Positions 47,195-60,893 of a DNA stretch of 64,000 nt are shown here, one piece after another (within the stretch, counting starts at the first letter, position 1; the number at the start of each line of letters is the position of its first letter). Where the stretch lies: the NCBI GenBank assembly GCA_963277665.1, contig OY728142.1, positions 6,400,001-6,464,000 of the forward strand, given 5' to 3'. The notes under the pieces were generated by a model that made no database searches, was not told the DNA's origin, and saw only the letters and a list, made by a program, of their open reading frames with translations. The translations under genes were made by a program, and so were the position numbers. This stretch comes from Viscum album (Eukaryota; Streptophyta; Magnoliopsida; Santalales; Viscaceae).

Positions 47195-49399
47195 AGATTC
47201 ATTCCCCATCGTATCCATACAAGAATAAATTTCATTTGATGATTAAAAATAATGCTTATATACATTATATAATTCTGGTTATGAATAATATACATCCCAT
47301 CCATAATAAATATGGCTCACATAACAAATAATATAAAGGAAAATGAATCAGTTAACTCCCGAAATGATGATAATACTAAGATATTATTATCAAATCAATG
47401 TTAAAAGATCATATATGATATAATATTAATGTTTATAATTCTTTTATAATTCAATAAAAATTATATCACCATTATACGGGAGTTTAACCTGCCCTCGACC
47501 AAGGAAAAAGTACAAAGTAAGGGGTTTCTTATCTCACTTTTAATTCCGTGAGATTTCCATTGTTCACCACTTATTTATTGCACGTGGCATGTGTACTACC
47601 CATGATTGTATTTATTGTGTAATATACTTTAATTTCTGGATATTGACGTCATCATTTTATGATCCAACTTTCATGGGTGTATGTTTCCTAAGTTACCAAA
47701 TCGATAAGGGAATTTGAAATTTCAATTTCCACTCATTCATCTTTACTCATACTTCATTGATTATTTTACTCCAATATTATGTGTGGAATCACTATTCATT
47801 TGATTATGTCATAATTTCTACTCCCCTTTCTATGGATATACTTTTGATACACATAATCACTATATTGATAATTTCTCAAGTCATAGATATGAACTTGATA
47901 AGAGTAATTTTAACTCAATCTCCATTTGTTGAGTTAAATATCCAATTCATTGGTGTTGTTTTTACAAGAATATGTGTGAATTTACTCTTATTGATTTACA
48001 CTGAATATCCAATCATATTGAGTTTATTTATATTTTTCACACATAATTATGTCGTTGATTTATCCTTAACCTAAGGATGCAATCTTTATAAGATATTTCT
48101 TCTCAATTTACATTCCATTGAGACTTCTTTGTTGTTATACACCAGATCACTTTTATATGGTGTATATAATGTACTTTGAAATAGTATATCATGAATAAAT
48201 TTATTCACATGATATTACAAAGTTTTTATTACCCCAATTATTTGTATTCAAGTGTCTCTCTTTTGGTTAGGAACTCTAACAAAAATATCATTTTAAACAT
48301 TTTAAAGATGTATTATTCTAAATATTTCTCATTAATGTCCATATTTTAAAAATGGTTTTAAGGATTTATTTATATGGACATTAAAGTTTTAAAATTTAAA
48401 TTACTTTTAAAAGCTTCAACGTTTTATGGTACACTTTGATTCAAAAATATATTTTTAAATGGATTCTTGAAAAATAGTGTGACTTTTAAATGTTTTCAAG
48501 AAAAAGGGGCATATTTCTATCTAATTGTTTTGATGATTATTTTCATCTATGTAAATATCCATCATTATTCTCGATTGATTTTAATCTGATACAATACAAT
48601 CTTTCATATTGTATATAATGATTCTTTATTACTGTGGATGTGCTATTTTTATACCATTCATGGTTTTTGGATAAAGTATTGAAATATTTAATGTTAGTTT
48701 TAATATGAATGTTTATGTTATGTTTCAAACTTTTCATATGAGGAATGCATTGAACTTAGTAAGTGATGGGTGGAGCCCACTATAGCTCCTCGATGCATCG
48801 GTAGGTCTCATGAGACAAACTAGTTTCTTTGCAATAGGCCTTGAAAAATTCATATTTGCAGTCTTGGAACATGGCCTTGACTATGTGGTTATGATCGTAT
48901 GGCATTATGCATTCCGTAATTATGAAAGTGGTTATTAATATTGCATGTGATCATTCGACTAGTAGAATATCCATGTGAATATGTAAATGGAATTATTTGA
49001 TTTTATCTTTTCCAAATGATGCTGAAGTTCATGTTTAAAAGGATTTTGTTCTAGTCTTATACCCTACTTTAAATGTTTATGCTTATTTATTAAAGTTTCT
49101 GCTATAATGTTATCCTTACTAAGCATCTGAGCTTACCCTTTTCTATGTTTTATTTTCCCAGGATGCAAAGAAGTACATTATGAATCACCTATAGGGATAG
49201 TATATGGGATATCAGTGTTGTCTAAGGGGAATTTTTTTTTGTAGTTTTCCATTTTATGATGTAATGTAAACCTTATGAATGTATCTAGTACTTCCAAGGC
49301 TACTAAATTAATCAGTCTTTCGAGACTTGATCTTTAATGATCATGCCAATGATACGTAATAATGAACCAACCTTAGGTAACTGGGGTCGGGGAGTTACA

Positions 49400-52300
49400 T
49401 CCTATGAGGTTAGGAATCAATCCATATGTAATTCTAGAAGACGTAGTGCAATTTAATGTCTTGTAGAAAGGACACGGAGTGGTCTTAGTTTATCATCATA
49501 GATCTTGGACCATAGATGGAAAGGAATGAGGGAGACACATGGTGAGGTAATTATGAAGCCTGACTTGAATGAGGACCTGGAGTCCAGATCACCATGTGTT
49601 CCTTAAGTAGGTCTTAGGTCGAGGGACCAAAAATTAAAGTTAGGATGGGCCTAAGGCAAGGTGCATGGGAATTCATAGGTACCCCTTGAGAATAGAAATC
49701 GAGCCATACATAGTTCTAGATATAGAATGTTAAGTTACCAATTCCAGGGATAGGTCGTGTCAGTCTTTACCACTCACCAAAAGAAGAAGTATTTGATAGA
49801 TCTTGTTTGTCCTTCAGGATAGATGTGTTTTTTTTGTGAAGCGATAAACCTAGGATAGAGAATCCTGGTATCACTACAGGAATCAATCCATATGTGGTCA
49901 TTGACCAATGGTTTGGTGGATAACCAATACCCAACATGATGTCCTCTCGAGTGAGGATACCACGATACAGTGTCATTTTTCATCATGTGGCCAGGATAAT
50001 AATGTCATAGTTTAAGGTTGTGGGGTAGGACCATCCATGCATTTTAACATCATGCAATAAAGACACAACAGTTTAAATTCATGTGAGACCATATGGGGGA
50101 ATGCACATGACGTGCTAAACCATACCCGATGTGAATAAGGACGAGGTCCACATCACACCACGTGCAATTATGAGGAATAAACCTCAGGCTGAGGGGCCAA
50201 CAAAGGTCAGAAAATATGGGGTTGGACCTGTGGATGAAACGTCTAGGTGTTCCTACATATCTGATGTGGATTAAAATCAAGCCACACATAGTTCTGAGAG
50301 TGTAGTTTAACATCATATAGTTTGTAACAATTTAAGTTCATGTAGGACCATATACAATTTAACATCATGTGGGAAGACATATAGTTTAATGTAATTCGGG
50401 ACAAGAGGTAGGAGGGACAAGCTCCTATACGGGGAGTATGTGGTTCAACTATTAAAAACCCGATGTGAAAAAGGCCATAAGCTTACACACGCCAGACCAC
50501 ACAATCCTATAAGATTTGGGGCCAAAAAGGATAAACTTAAGAGATAATTAGTGGAACTTGAGCTAGACTGAAAGACGGGATGTCTGGGCATTCCTATGTA
50601 TCCCATGAGGATGGTAATAAAGTAGGACGTATTTCTAAGGAGGGGAAATGTAAGGAGATCTTAGTTTAAGGTCTTAGAGCTCGGACCATGGAGAAGCAAA
50701 ACTCCTCCAAGCGAGCACAAACCTCAATCTGATCCCTAATCCCACGTGAGTTAAACTTGGTGTGGGAAACAAGGTCAAAAGATGTATTTGCAACACATGG
50801 GAAACACGGAAAGGGGAAGTCAGTGCAGAGCCCCGAATGACGCCTTACCTTAGCTTCGTCCTCCTAACGTGTAAATGCACACCGAGGGATAGTACCAAGA
50901 GTGTCAAAATTCCACTTGGACATAATGGGGTAGAGAATGATGTGAATCATTTAACCGAAATTCAAGGCATGATGGGGATGGCGTGATGATGAAGGATAAC
51001 TATTGACCGTGTTCTAAAGATAGCATCCATATCGTGTGACCTAAAATGGGAACAAAAAATGAGTGTCAAACACTGACCATATTCTCAATGCGAGACTTTT
51101 ATCAATTTGTTGTTCAAAACCCTCGAGGATATTGGCCCAAAATGGAACGAGAGCCCTTATTCCAAGCATCCATGCCATTTTGGGGTACCTTTAGATGTCA
51201 AAGATAATAAAATCCCAACAAGGGGAACATGAAGGCTGAAAAATGGGTGAAAGCACATCCAGGTAGAACTTGATACTCTAGATTTTGAACCAGAGTACTC
51301 CTGGGAACATTGGAGAATCGCTGAAGAGGGTCGAGGGGCCCATCTTAAGAGAATCAAAATTGAAAATACGAGTGTAGGGAAAGGTAGAGAAGGGAGCTTA
51401 GGAGAGATAGGTATGTGGCGTAATGTTAAAAACCCAATTTGAATGGGGACCTAAGCCCATACCACACCATGTACCCCTCCCCTAGAAGGAATTAGGCCAA
51501 GAGGTCAGAATGATAAGGAGGTTTCTAAGAGATGGGGCTGCTCCCAAAGACTAGACATCCAGGCGGTCCTACGTATCCCATGAGTATGGGAATCTAGCCA
51601 CACGAATTTCAAAGGAAGGATTCTGTGTAGTTTAATGTCATGCAGAAAAGATGAAAATAGGGGGAAGGTACCCCAATGAGGGATGTGTATGGAACAATGA
51701 GTATCCTAAGGTGAATGATGGTGTAATCTCATACCACATCATACAATCCCAAATGAATACATGGGATGAGGGTCCGAAAAGGTTGAGGGACCTGAAACGG
51801 GAAGTCCCAACCAGTTCACAGTTTAATGTATTGTAGTGAGGACGATGGTGCTCATAGTTTATGGTCGCAGGGCACAGACTGTATATACCTAGTTTAATTT
51901 ATTATGCATGGGACAACCGATTGGAGTTGGAGAATCATCATTCCTATGGAAAAACAAGAAGCGAAAACAATGATAGACTAAATTTTTTTACCATGTTCGC
52001 AACTCGGTATCTTTATTTGTATGACCAAGATTTCAGGGCATACAATTTAGTTTTGGTCATTGACCGTATTCACGACATGGGACATAAATCAATTTTTCAT
52101 TCAAAATCCTTGAGAATGTTGGCCTGAAATGGTAGGAGATCCCTGAGGCCAAGCATCCATGCCATTAAGGGGTCCTTTCGATATGAAAGATGTTGGAAAC
52201 CCAAATGATGGGGCATGCAAAGAATGGCATGGCTTATGATCGTGGAAAGGACGGTAGATTAAGGAGGTATGTCTCAAGGGGATATGTGTGTCATGTGAAA

Positions 52301-52402
52301 ATTTCCCAATGTGAATGAGGACGTGAGTCCATACAACACCACACTATCCTAGATGAGAACTTGGGCCAGGGGCCTAAAAGGGTTGATCGACCTGAGGCTG
52401 GG
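49400..52402. repeat. Irregular tandem repeat region, right part
   Basis: A unit with landmarks GTGAATGAGGAC, CCATACCACACCA, GGGGCC, then TATCCCATGAGGATGG, AGCCACACATAGTT and GTAGTTTAATGTCATG recurs from about 49575, 50118, 50460, 51430 and 52307. A longer period shows as AGCATCCATGCCATT at 51166 and 52152 (986 bp). It is cut off by element 5 at 52403. No coding frame is supported. It could be the 3' tandem-repeat zone of an older large element or a satellite. Confidence 0.7.
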
Positions 52403-53689
52403 TGTAGAGACCCAAATCCTGACGTACATTGACATTAAATTACTTTTTATAAATACTTAATACATAACAAAAATAGACACCTAAGGACTGAAATAGTTTA
52501 GTGTCTTTGGAAACTCAGAACATAATCTTCTAATCTTGGTGAAAGATCTTCAACATATCCCATAAATATCTTCCTTTTTTACCTAAAACCATTATTTATA
52601 TCATGGGGAAAAGAAAACATATAAAGGGAGAGCTCAAATTCTCAGTAAGGGTAAGCATGGAGAAAATAAAACAAACTATATACATTTGAACTTCAAAAAA
52701 TGAACATAATATTTAAACATTAAAATCTTGAGCAATGACATAAAACATGGCAGTACATAAGGCATAGTTTATAAAGAAACATTAATCCTGATAAAATAAC
52801 ATGGGAATAAAACATGTAATTGTGTAAACCATTAAGCACATGTTATGATTTCCATAGTAGCCAAGGCATTTCTTCCAAGACCATCTTAGTGGACCAAGTC
52901 CCTTTTTGAATCGAGTTTACTCCTCGTTCCAGTCCTATAACACTGAACCAGATTAACTTTTCATTCCAGCCATGTCTATCTCATGAGATATAAATATTAA
53001 CCCAATTCATTGGAGAGAGCTATAGGTCCCACCCATCTCATATTGAAATCATTCTTACATGTTCCACAAAACAATCATAAATCATTCATCATAACCCAAA
53101 GAATAAAATGGGTTTTATAAACATCACCCCATCATCACATAATCTATATAAAAAAATGGTTACCATTTCATCATAAGAAAAATAACACCATGTAAATAAT
53201 AGATACATTATACTTGAAATATAAATATGCTAAATAATTTCATCTTAGATGGAAAATAGTTTTGATAAAACACTTGAAATGAATTCTTGAGGAAAATAAC
53301 CTTTCTTTTTCAAAATCATTTTCTTTTCACAAAATGCCATGAAATTTTAAAAGAAAAGTATTTTGTTGAAAATATTCATGAAATAATGAAGAATAAGCTT
53401 CATGAAAATGAGGTGTTATGAAATCGTAAAAATCTATTCATGCCATATAAGTTAAAAAAACATTCTCCTCGTACTTGTTCTGGAAGAGTCAAAAAGTATC
53501 TTGTATGGTAAATGAAAGAAAGATTCCTTACATACTATATAGTAAAAGTCAAAAAAGGGTATGATAGAAATTAATCATATATGAAACCATTTTTAGAAAA
53601 CAGATACATGGATAATAAATATAACCCTAGTAAATACTTACGAATAATCAATCTCGAATAAAAATGAGATTTGCAAAATTATCCCTTAC

Positions 53690-53725
53690 CTTAGGTCCGA
53701 TAAGCTTCGTACGTATCCAAAACTC
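53690..53725 (-). other. Putative 36-nt leader micro-exon (element 5, left LTR)
   Basis: The donor side CCTAAG/GTAAGG is intact; the acceptor is mutated (TATACAT in place of TATACAG). Confidence 0.35.
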
Positions 53726-54022
53726 ATGTATAATGATTTAAATAATGTCATTTAATTATTAAATAATCATATTCATTTTTATGATATCATATATGGTTCA
53801 ATTATGACTTTATAATACTCGTTCTTTTGTAAATTTCATGTTAAAGCAGTGTTTTGGGTAAAATCATTTCATTTATCGTACGTGTTTTGATTTGTTGTTC
53901 TTGATATTATTATTACTTATATAATGATTTACTTACTTCCAGAATGTAAATCATGATTTATATATCATATATATTCAGTATATACATATATATAATAGAT
54001 AGATGAATGAAATGAAATACAC

Positions 54023-54060
54023 CGTTCATGGAGACGGTAGGTCGTACTTACGCATGAACG
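54023..54060 (-). repeat. LTR hairpin H3 (element 5, left LTR)
   Basis: Minus strand arms CGTTCATG and CATGAACG are perfect; core CGTAAGTACGACCTACCGTC has the inner stem changed on one side (ACGA). Confidence 0.7.
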
Positions 54061-54217
54061 ATGTTTTATTTTCCTTATTGACTTGAATGAAATTAAGTAG
54101 ATGACAAACATATATATATACATAATTCAAGTATAATTATTATGTAATATATTTCATGGTTACTTATTATATATACTTTATAATCATTCTTGAATTTTTA
54201 ACATGGAAAATGAATCT

Positions 54218-54262
54218 CATCACGTCGTGGAGACGGTAATCCGTACGTACGCACGAGCGATG
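54218..54262 (-). repeat. LTR hairpin H2 (element 5, left LTR)
   Basis: Minus strand arms CATCGCTCGTG and CACGACGTGATG; core CGTACGTACGGATTACCGTC. Confidence 0.7.
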
Positions 54263-54404
54263 ATAACATTCCCATATTTATTGAATGGAATTGGAGTGGA
54301 TGATATAATATATTAAAATCCTTATGATGGTATAATAATCATATATAGATATTTTTTACACCATTATACTCATCCATGTAAGATGGTGGTGGAAAAACAG
54401 ATTA

Positions 54405-54449
54405 CACCATGGCGTGGAGACGGTATTACGTACATACGCACGCGTGGTG
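54405..54449 (-). repeat. LTR hairpin H1 (element 5, left LTR)
   Basis: Minus strand arms CACCACGCGTG and CACGCCATGGTG; core CGTATGTACGTAATACCGTC, inner stem partly damaged. Confidence 0.65.
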
Positions 54450-54784
54450 ATTTCGTTTTCCGTAGGATGGATAGAAGGTAAAATGGGGTTGTTTAATATT
54501 TATAAAAACATATCATTATATTATTTATACTAATGTTATTACTTTATAAAGAAACGACTAAATAATAAGAAGTTTAAGATGAAATAATACTTGAAAGAAT
54601 CGTTAGAAGAGATTTCCTCTTCTTTGACGCACCTCTTTAAACTTCTTTTTAGGGCACTAGAGTTGGTCTTTTGAGAATACCAAAACCTCTATGATATAAA
54701 TAGAGAGGTTTAGAAGAGGAATTTTCAGGTTTTGGCCTAGATTCAAGGGTCAAAAGGGTGTGAAGAGAAGAGGGAAGGGGTGCC

Positions 54785-54793
54785 CTTTTTATA
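54785..54793 (-). promoter_or_regulatory. TATA box, element 5 left LTR
   Basis: Minus strand TATAAAAAG, one A longer than in the other LTRs. Confidence 0.65.
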
Positions 54794-56624
54794 AGGGATG
54801 AGAGGGGCACCTTAGGAAAAACATAAAATATTATTTTATAATAAAGTCATATTAGGTTTTTAATAGCTCCAAATTGATTTATATAGAATATAAGGTGGGT
54901 ATGAGTATAAATCATATCATACAATAGGTTTTATACATGTTTAGGTTACTATTTTATCCTTATCATTTAGATTTAACTCTAATTTAAATAATTTAACTTT
55001 TACCATGTCGTTTTATTTTCTAACACTATGTGGTTAATTAACTTACTATAACAATAAAAACGAACCCCAAGTGGTTCATTATTAATATATATCTTTATCT
55101 AAGTCATTTGGCCAAATATTAGAATTTTAGGAATAAAATAACAATTAATAATATAATATTTGTTTTAAAAACTATTTTATGTCAATTTTGACACTATTTG
55201 GTACTTGATTTTTGTGAAAATCATAAAAGCATTATTAGTTTGAAAAAAGTAAATTAAATAAATAATAACATGTCATATTAACCTAGAAAATTAGTTTAAT
55301 TCATAAAAAGTCTAAAATTAAATTTATTTGGGTATTTATAACATCAATTATGTTAATATTTCATTAATAAGGTAATTACTGAATCATCATTGTATCATAG
55401 ATAAATTAAATTATTTAATGTCTAAAAATTATAAATAAAATACCATTATGTATGAAATATTTTTATATTTCTAATGAATACTTATAGTTGAATTTATCTT
55501 ATGTATAACTCAATATTAAAAATGTTTTAGTTATTAAACATTGATTTTAACTCTTTTAACTCTTCTTTAAATAACATAATAATAAATGTCCTAATCTAAT
55601 CCAAGTGGACCTAAAGGGTAATATTTTATTCCTAACTTTGTTTTTGGTCGAATTAAACTTATCCAATAGAATTATAACAAGTGTTAGGGTAATAATAATA
55701 TCATTTTACCCTTAATTACCCAATTTACTTTTAACCGTGGTAAATAAAAGTAAAAAGTTACTATTCATCAAAAATTATTTTTATCTTATTGAACCAAATT
55801 TTACTTACTGATATCAACCATGTCTCTAAAATTTTTTAAATTCCACTCACAGATGTGGTAAAATTAAGTTTTATGTAAATTTGAAAATTCTCCTAAGAGG
55901 TGGGTAAAAGATGGTGAAAAGTTCAATAAAATTTTTATATATCTAAAATTATTATAAAATGAATCCAATGAATTACATTGAACTTATATAGGTATTAAGT
56001 ATAAATTTTTACCTAAAATAAAATTAAACAAAATAAATAATTATTTAAATAGAAAGTCGATTTTTAAATAGTAACCTAGTGTTTTCGCTATTCATCAAAA
56101 ATTGAATGTTTTTAGAAAAATACCAAAAATTCACCCTAGGCTAATTTCGATATTCTGAATCCAAAAATGAAGTCCATTTTGAAAGATAAAATTTATAAAA
56201 TTTTAAAAAGTGGGTATTACTATTCATAATGGCTAGTTTATATAATATTTTAATAACATATCGTTGTTTAGTAAAACTCGGTATTGTGTAAAACACACGC
56301 TATCGTGGAAGGTCACAATTCCATCTAAAGCAAGACAAGTCAGGGTTACGTGTAGTGCAAGATTAATTTGTTGTTTTGTATAACAAAATCCAACCATATT
56401 TCAATTATACAATGAATATATATATATATACACTCAATTTTGCGTAGAATAACATCTATCAAACGAACTTGAAATTTTGTGTAACACAATCCAAGAATAG
56501 TGTTGCGTGTACTGCAAGATTATACGGTGTTGTGTATAGTGCAAGATAATCTTGGTGTAGCATACAAAGCAAGACATCAAATAAATTAAAAATAATACCT
56601 CTCATAAAATCTCTGGGTGTTACA

Positions 56625-56637
56625 TTCTACCCCCCTT
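56625..56637 (-). other. Polypurine tract, element 5 left unit
   Basis: Minus strand AAGGGGGGTAGAA, identical to the element 2 PPT. Confidence 0.85.
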
Positions 56638-57300
56638 AAAATGAATTTCTCCCTCAAAATTCGTTGGGGTTATAAATTGTTTACTACTTGAAAGTTTCAT
56701 TCATAAAAACCCACATTGTAAAAGGAATACTCAAACTTAATTTTAAAAATTAGAGTAATAAATGTAACGGTTACCCAGATTAACTCATCACTGGGTTTCC
56801 ACATAGGAGAACATAGGTGGAAATATGGATATGGAAGAGAAATATAACCATCAACTTCTGATTAAGAGTGGTGGAGGACATGGACATGAAAAATCCAACA
56901 ATCTCAAAGCCATATGTTTGTGATGATCTAAGGTACCATCTGATTCATCAGATATTAGGACACTAGGACAACATTTTTTGTTTTCAAGATGATTTCCATA
57001 AAGTTGTAGAATTTTAATTAGAAGAAATACTATCTTTATTTAAGTATAATCTCACCGTTGTTCATGCCTTGAACAATTTCCACTTCATCTCTTAAAGAAA
57101 TGAAGTTGAATTTTTCATTCGTGAAGTGTTAGTAGATCATGTGATAGAATGATGGGTCATTCCATATGTCTCAAACAAAAGGTTAGGAAAATTTATCAAA
57201 TATACATAAGTCCATCTATGGTGAGGTTAATCATATATGATTCCAAAAATGGACTTATAATCCATCTATCATACTGATTAATAAAAATAGTTTCTACTAA
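56638..57300 (-). other. Element 5 3' internal region, no ORF
   Basis: Matches 63131-63792 in the second unit and, inverted, 16895-17545 of element 2. No coding frame. Confidence 0.6.
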
Positions 57301-57420
57301 CCAGGGACTTCCTGTAGACCAATGGTAGGAAATAAAGGCTTGTCGCACTTCGGTTGTGGGTTCGATTCCCACAGCCTTCTCCGACGCAACGGGTTGTCTC
57401 CCATCCTGCAGGTTGTCTTT
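57301..57420 (+). repeat. tRNA-like module, antisense in element 5, left unit
   Basis: A-box-like TAGACCAATGG, B-box GGTTCGATTCC in a perfect T-arm (TGTGGG TTCGATT CCCACA), tail CGACGCAACGGGTTGTC. Confidence 0.7.
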
Positions 57421-58091
57421 TTTCTAAAACTACATTATTATAACATTCCATCAATAATATCGAAAAATTTCTAGCCTTAAACAATACTAACTTATGTCCA
57501 ACATAATCCCTACAAATCTTTAGGCTTATCCAAAATACTTTTGTCCAAGTTCATAGTATAAAGTAAACAATTACTAGAAATGTCATCTGCTGAGCATATG
57601 AATACTATCATTTATCCCCCATATATCATAAGATATATCTTGTTGATTGCATTCCAAACCTATGAATACCTTAATCATATATTCTCTTGAATTATAAATT
57701 AACATATTACCCTAGTGAAAACATCAATTCTATCAACAATTAATTATTTCCACATACTAAAATCCCCAAGTTTCTATACACTAAATCCATGATATCACAC
57801 TGTCCTTATAACAGTCATGACCTCATTAATACTATCAAACATCTCATTATCTTCTCATCCCTTCAATATGCACATAACATCTACTTTCCAAAAATATCTG
57901 AATAACCTTTCATGGTTACCGGTACCACATAACATATACTTTCAAATACTTACGGAAAAACAATAGTGTAACAATCCTTAGATGTGTCTTTATTCCATAG
58001 CACCATTAAATATACAACATAACTCTTGATAAACATAAATCATTCCACTACCTTCTTAAACCATTGATTGAACTTCAACAATTCTTTCATC
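57421..58091 (-). other. Element 5 internal non-coding stretch
   Basis: No supported ORF; matches the equivalent part of element 2. Confidence 0.55.
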
Positions 58092-58623
58092 TCACATATC
58101 ATTTGTAGTCTCTTCATCATCATCAATATAAATACTACCCATACGACCTTGATGATTCTTTTCATGAGACTTTCCCTTAGGGAATTGGTTTGCATAATGC
58201 CCATACATTCCACATTTAAAACATTTAACCGTTCTTGATGTCTTAGAAATACCATTATCCTTGTCCATGGTGTTAACTAAATCTTTTCCTTCTCAATTAG
58301 AGCTTTGTGTCCTTATTTTCTACACCCAAAGTATCTTCCAGTTCCATTGAAACATTCTCCTTGATGCCTCTTACCATATATTTACATGAGGGGAATTGAA
58401 ATTTCTTTCCTCTATGATCATCATGAAACTCCCTCTTTCTCTTATTAGCTGGGTCGGGATACTTACCAAAGTTGAGATTATTGATCATATTTTGAGATTG
58501 CTGATTAGGCATAATAATGATGTTTGGACTTCCAGATCCAATTTCATTTGGTTTCTCATGAAGAAGATCATTCCATTGTCTATCATATCCTCCATTATCG
58601 TGAATCTTCCTGTTTCCAGCCAT
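58092..58623 (-). pseudogene. Element 5 gag-like zinc-knuckle ORF, frameshifted
   Basis: Starts MAGNRKIHDNGGYDRQW like element 2. The span to the matching stop (58092-58094) is one base more than a multiple of three, and the frame shifts in the first knuckle (about 58370-58385). A stop lies in the second knuckle. The third is CFKCGMYGHYANQF, its last Cys replaced by Phe. Element 2 keeps that Cys but has lost a different one, so the ancestral third knuckle was complete. Confidence 0.78.
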
Positions 58624-58868
58624 TTTTTAAAACCCAAAAAAAATAGTGTGAGAGGCAAAAATCATTATAGGAAAACAACATAATAAAGGGGGAGTACCTT
58701 TAATATCTAACATCTTATGTTTAATTATAATATCATTACCATAATTCTAGGACTATAACATGTACTTATACTTAACCTTAGGGACATCCCTTCACATACT
58801 TTCGAAATATCTCTAGGGATCTCACTAAATTTATCGTATCCAAGTTTCCAAATGTTGACTAAACCTTT

Positions 58869-58880
58869 CCTTTGATACCA
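58869..58880 (-). other. Primer binding site, element 5 (initiator tRNA-Met type)
   Basis: Minus strand TGGTATCAAAGG, one change from the other copies, two bases inside the central LTR. Confidence 0.85.
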
Positions 58881-60170
58881 ACTGTAGAGATCCAAAGCTT
58901 GATATACATGGACATTACATTACTTTTTCGGAATAATAAATACATAACAAAACAGACATCAAAGGACCGTAATAGTTTAGTGTCTTTGAAAACTCAGAAC
59001 ATAATCTTCTAATCTTGGTGAAAGGTCTTCAACATCTCCCATAAATATCTTCCTTTTTTTACCTAAAACCTTTCTTTATATCCTAGGGAAAATAAAACAT
59101 ATAAAGGGTGGGATCAAATTCTCAGTAAGGGTAAGCATGGAGAAAATAAAACAAACCATATAGATTTGAACTTCAAAACATGAACATAATATTTAAACAT
59201 CAAAGTCTTGAGTAAGGACATAAAACATGGCATTACATAAGGCATAGATCATAAAGAAACATTAATCCTGATAAAATTGAATGGGAATAAAACATGTAAT
59301 TTTGAAAACAATTAAGAACATGTTATGATTTCCATAGTATCCATGGCATTTCTGCCAAGACCATCTTAATGGACAAAGTCCCTTTCTGAATCGAGTTCCC
59401 TCCTCATTCCAGTCCTGTAACACTGAACCGGATTAACATACCATTCCAGCAATGTCTATCTCATGAGATATAAATTTTTACAAAATACATTGGAGAGAGA
59501 TATAGGTATCACCCATCTCATATTCAAATCATTCTTATGTGTGCCACAAAATAATCATAAATCATTCATCATAACCCAAAGAATAAAATGGGTTTTATAG
59601 ACATCATCCCATCATCACATAATCCATATAAAACAAATGGATACCATTTCATCATAATAAAAATAACACCATGTAAATAATAGATACATTATACTTGAAA
59701 CATAAATATGCTAAATAATGTCATCTTAGATGGGAAATAGTTTTGATAAAACACTTGAAATGAATTCTTGAGGAAAACATCCTTTCTTATTCAAAATAAT
59801 TTTCTTTTCACAAAATGCCATGAAATTTTAAAAGAAAATTATTTTTTTGAAAATATTAATGAAATATTGTAAAATAAGATTCATGAAAATTAGGTGTTAT
59901 GAAATCGTAAAAATCCATTCAAGCCGTATAAGTTAAAAAAACATTCTCCTCGTACTTTTGTCGGAAGAGTCAAAAAGTACCTCATATGGTAAACAAAAGA
60001 AAGATTCCTTGCATACCATGTAGTAAAAGTAACAAATGGGTAAAATGGACATTAAACAAATATGAAACCATTTTTATAAAATAGAGACATGGGTAATAAA
60101 TATAACCCCAGTAAACACTTACGAATAAACATTCTCGAATAAAAACGAGATTTGAAAAATTATCCCATAC

Positions 60171-60206
60171 CTTAGGTCCGATATGCTTCGTATGTATCCT
60201 AACCTC
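60171..60206 (-). other. Putative 36-nt leader micro-exon (element 5, central LTR)
   Basis: Minus strand TATACAG/GAGGTTAGG ... CCTAAG/GTATGG. Confidence 0.4.
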
Positions 60207-60509
60207 CTGTATAATGATTTAAATAATGTGATTTACTTATTAAAGAATCATATTAATTGTTATGAAATCATATATGGTTCAATTATGACTTTATAATACT
60301 CGTTCTTTTGTAAATTCCATGTTAAAGCAGTGTTTTGGGTAAAATCGTTTCATTTATCGTACGTGTTTCAATTTGTTGTTCTTGAAATTATTATTACTTA
60401 TATAATGATTTACTTACTTCAATAATGTAAATCATGATTTATATATCATATATATTCAGTTTACATATATATATATATATATAATATAGATTAATGAAAT
60501 GAAATACAC

Positions 60510-60547
60510 CGTTCATGGAGACGGTAGGTCGTACGTACGCATGAAAT
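60510..60547 (-). repeat. LTR hairpin H3 (element 5, central LTR)
   Basis: Core CGTACGTACGACCTACCGTC with arm CATGAACG on the 3' side; the 5' arm is damaged (ATTTCATG). Confidence 0.62.
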
Positions 60548-60706
60548 CTGTTTTCCTTTACTTATTGACTAGAATGGAATTATGTAGATGACATACATAT
60601 ATATATATACATAAATCCAGTAGAATTATTATGTCATATATTTTATTTTTACTTATTATATATACTTTATAATTATTCTTGAATTGTTAACATGGAAAAT
60701 GAATCT

Positions 60707-60751
60707 CATCGCGTCGTGGAGACGGTAATCCGTACGTACGCACGAGCGATG
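60707..60751 (-). repeat. LTR hairpin H2 (element 5, central LTR)
   Basis: Minus strand arms CATCGCTCGTG and CACGACGCGATG, all paired but for one bulged base; core CGTACGTACGGATTACCGTC. Confidence 0.73.
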
Positions 60752-60893
60752 ATATTGTTCCCATATTTATTGAATGGAATTGGAGTGGATGATATAATAT
60801 ATTAGAATAAGTATTATGGTATAATAATCATATATAGTTATTCTTTACACCATTATACCCATCCATGTAAGGTGGTGGTGGAAAAATATATTA

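Larger units (their letters stand above)
38079..49399 (+). mobile_element. Element 4: gag-only LTR retrotransposon, family B, old
   Basis: LTRs of 4367 and 4368 bp with many substitutions flank 2.6 kb. The 5' LTR starts TATAACACC instead of TGTAACACC, so its terminal G is mutated. No clear target duplication remains, but the repeat unit in the flanks runs on across the insertion. Internal order: Met-type PBS, decayed zinc-knuckle ORF, antisense tRNA-like module, PPT. It is the family B relative of element 3, in the opposite orientation. Confidence 0.88.
45032..49399 (+). repeat. Element 4, 3' LTR
   Basis: TGTAACACCCCAAGC... to ...GGGGAGTTACA, 4368 bp, one base longer than its partner. Confidence 0.88.
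52403..56624 (-). repeat. Element 5, left (3') LTR
   Basis: 4222 bp, plus strand TGTAGAGACCC... to ...GGGTGTTACA. Confidence 0.9.

Noticed and set aside
47757..48074. 105-codon hydrophobic ORF in the element 4 3' LTR
   Set aside because: AT-rich chance frame; the matching part of the 5' LTR (about 40800-41110) has different stops, and there is no family signal.
57278..57484. Minus-strand 68-codon ORF containing CGNRTHNRSATS
   Set aside because: It is the antisense translation of the tRNA-like module; such GNRTH-type strings are a common artefact of tRNA-like sequence in plant ORF sets.
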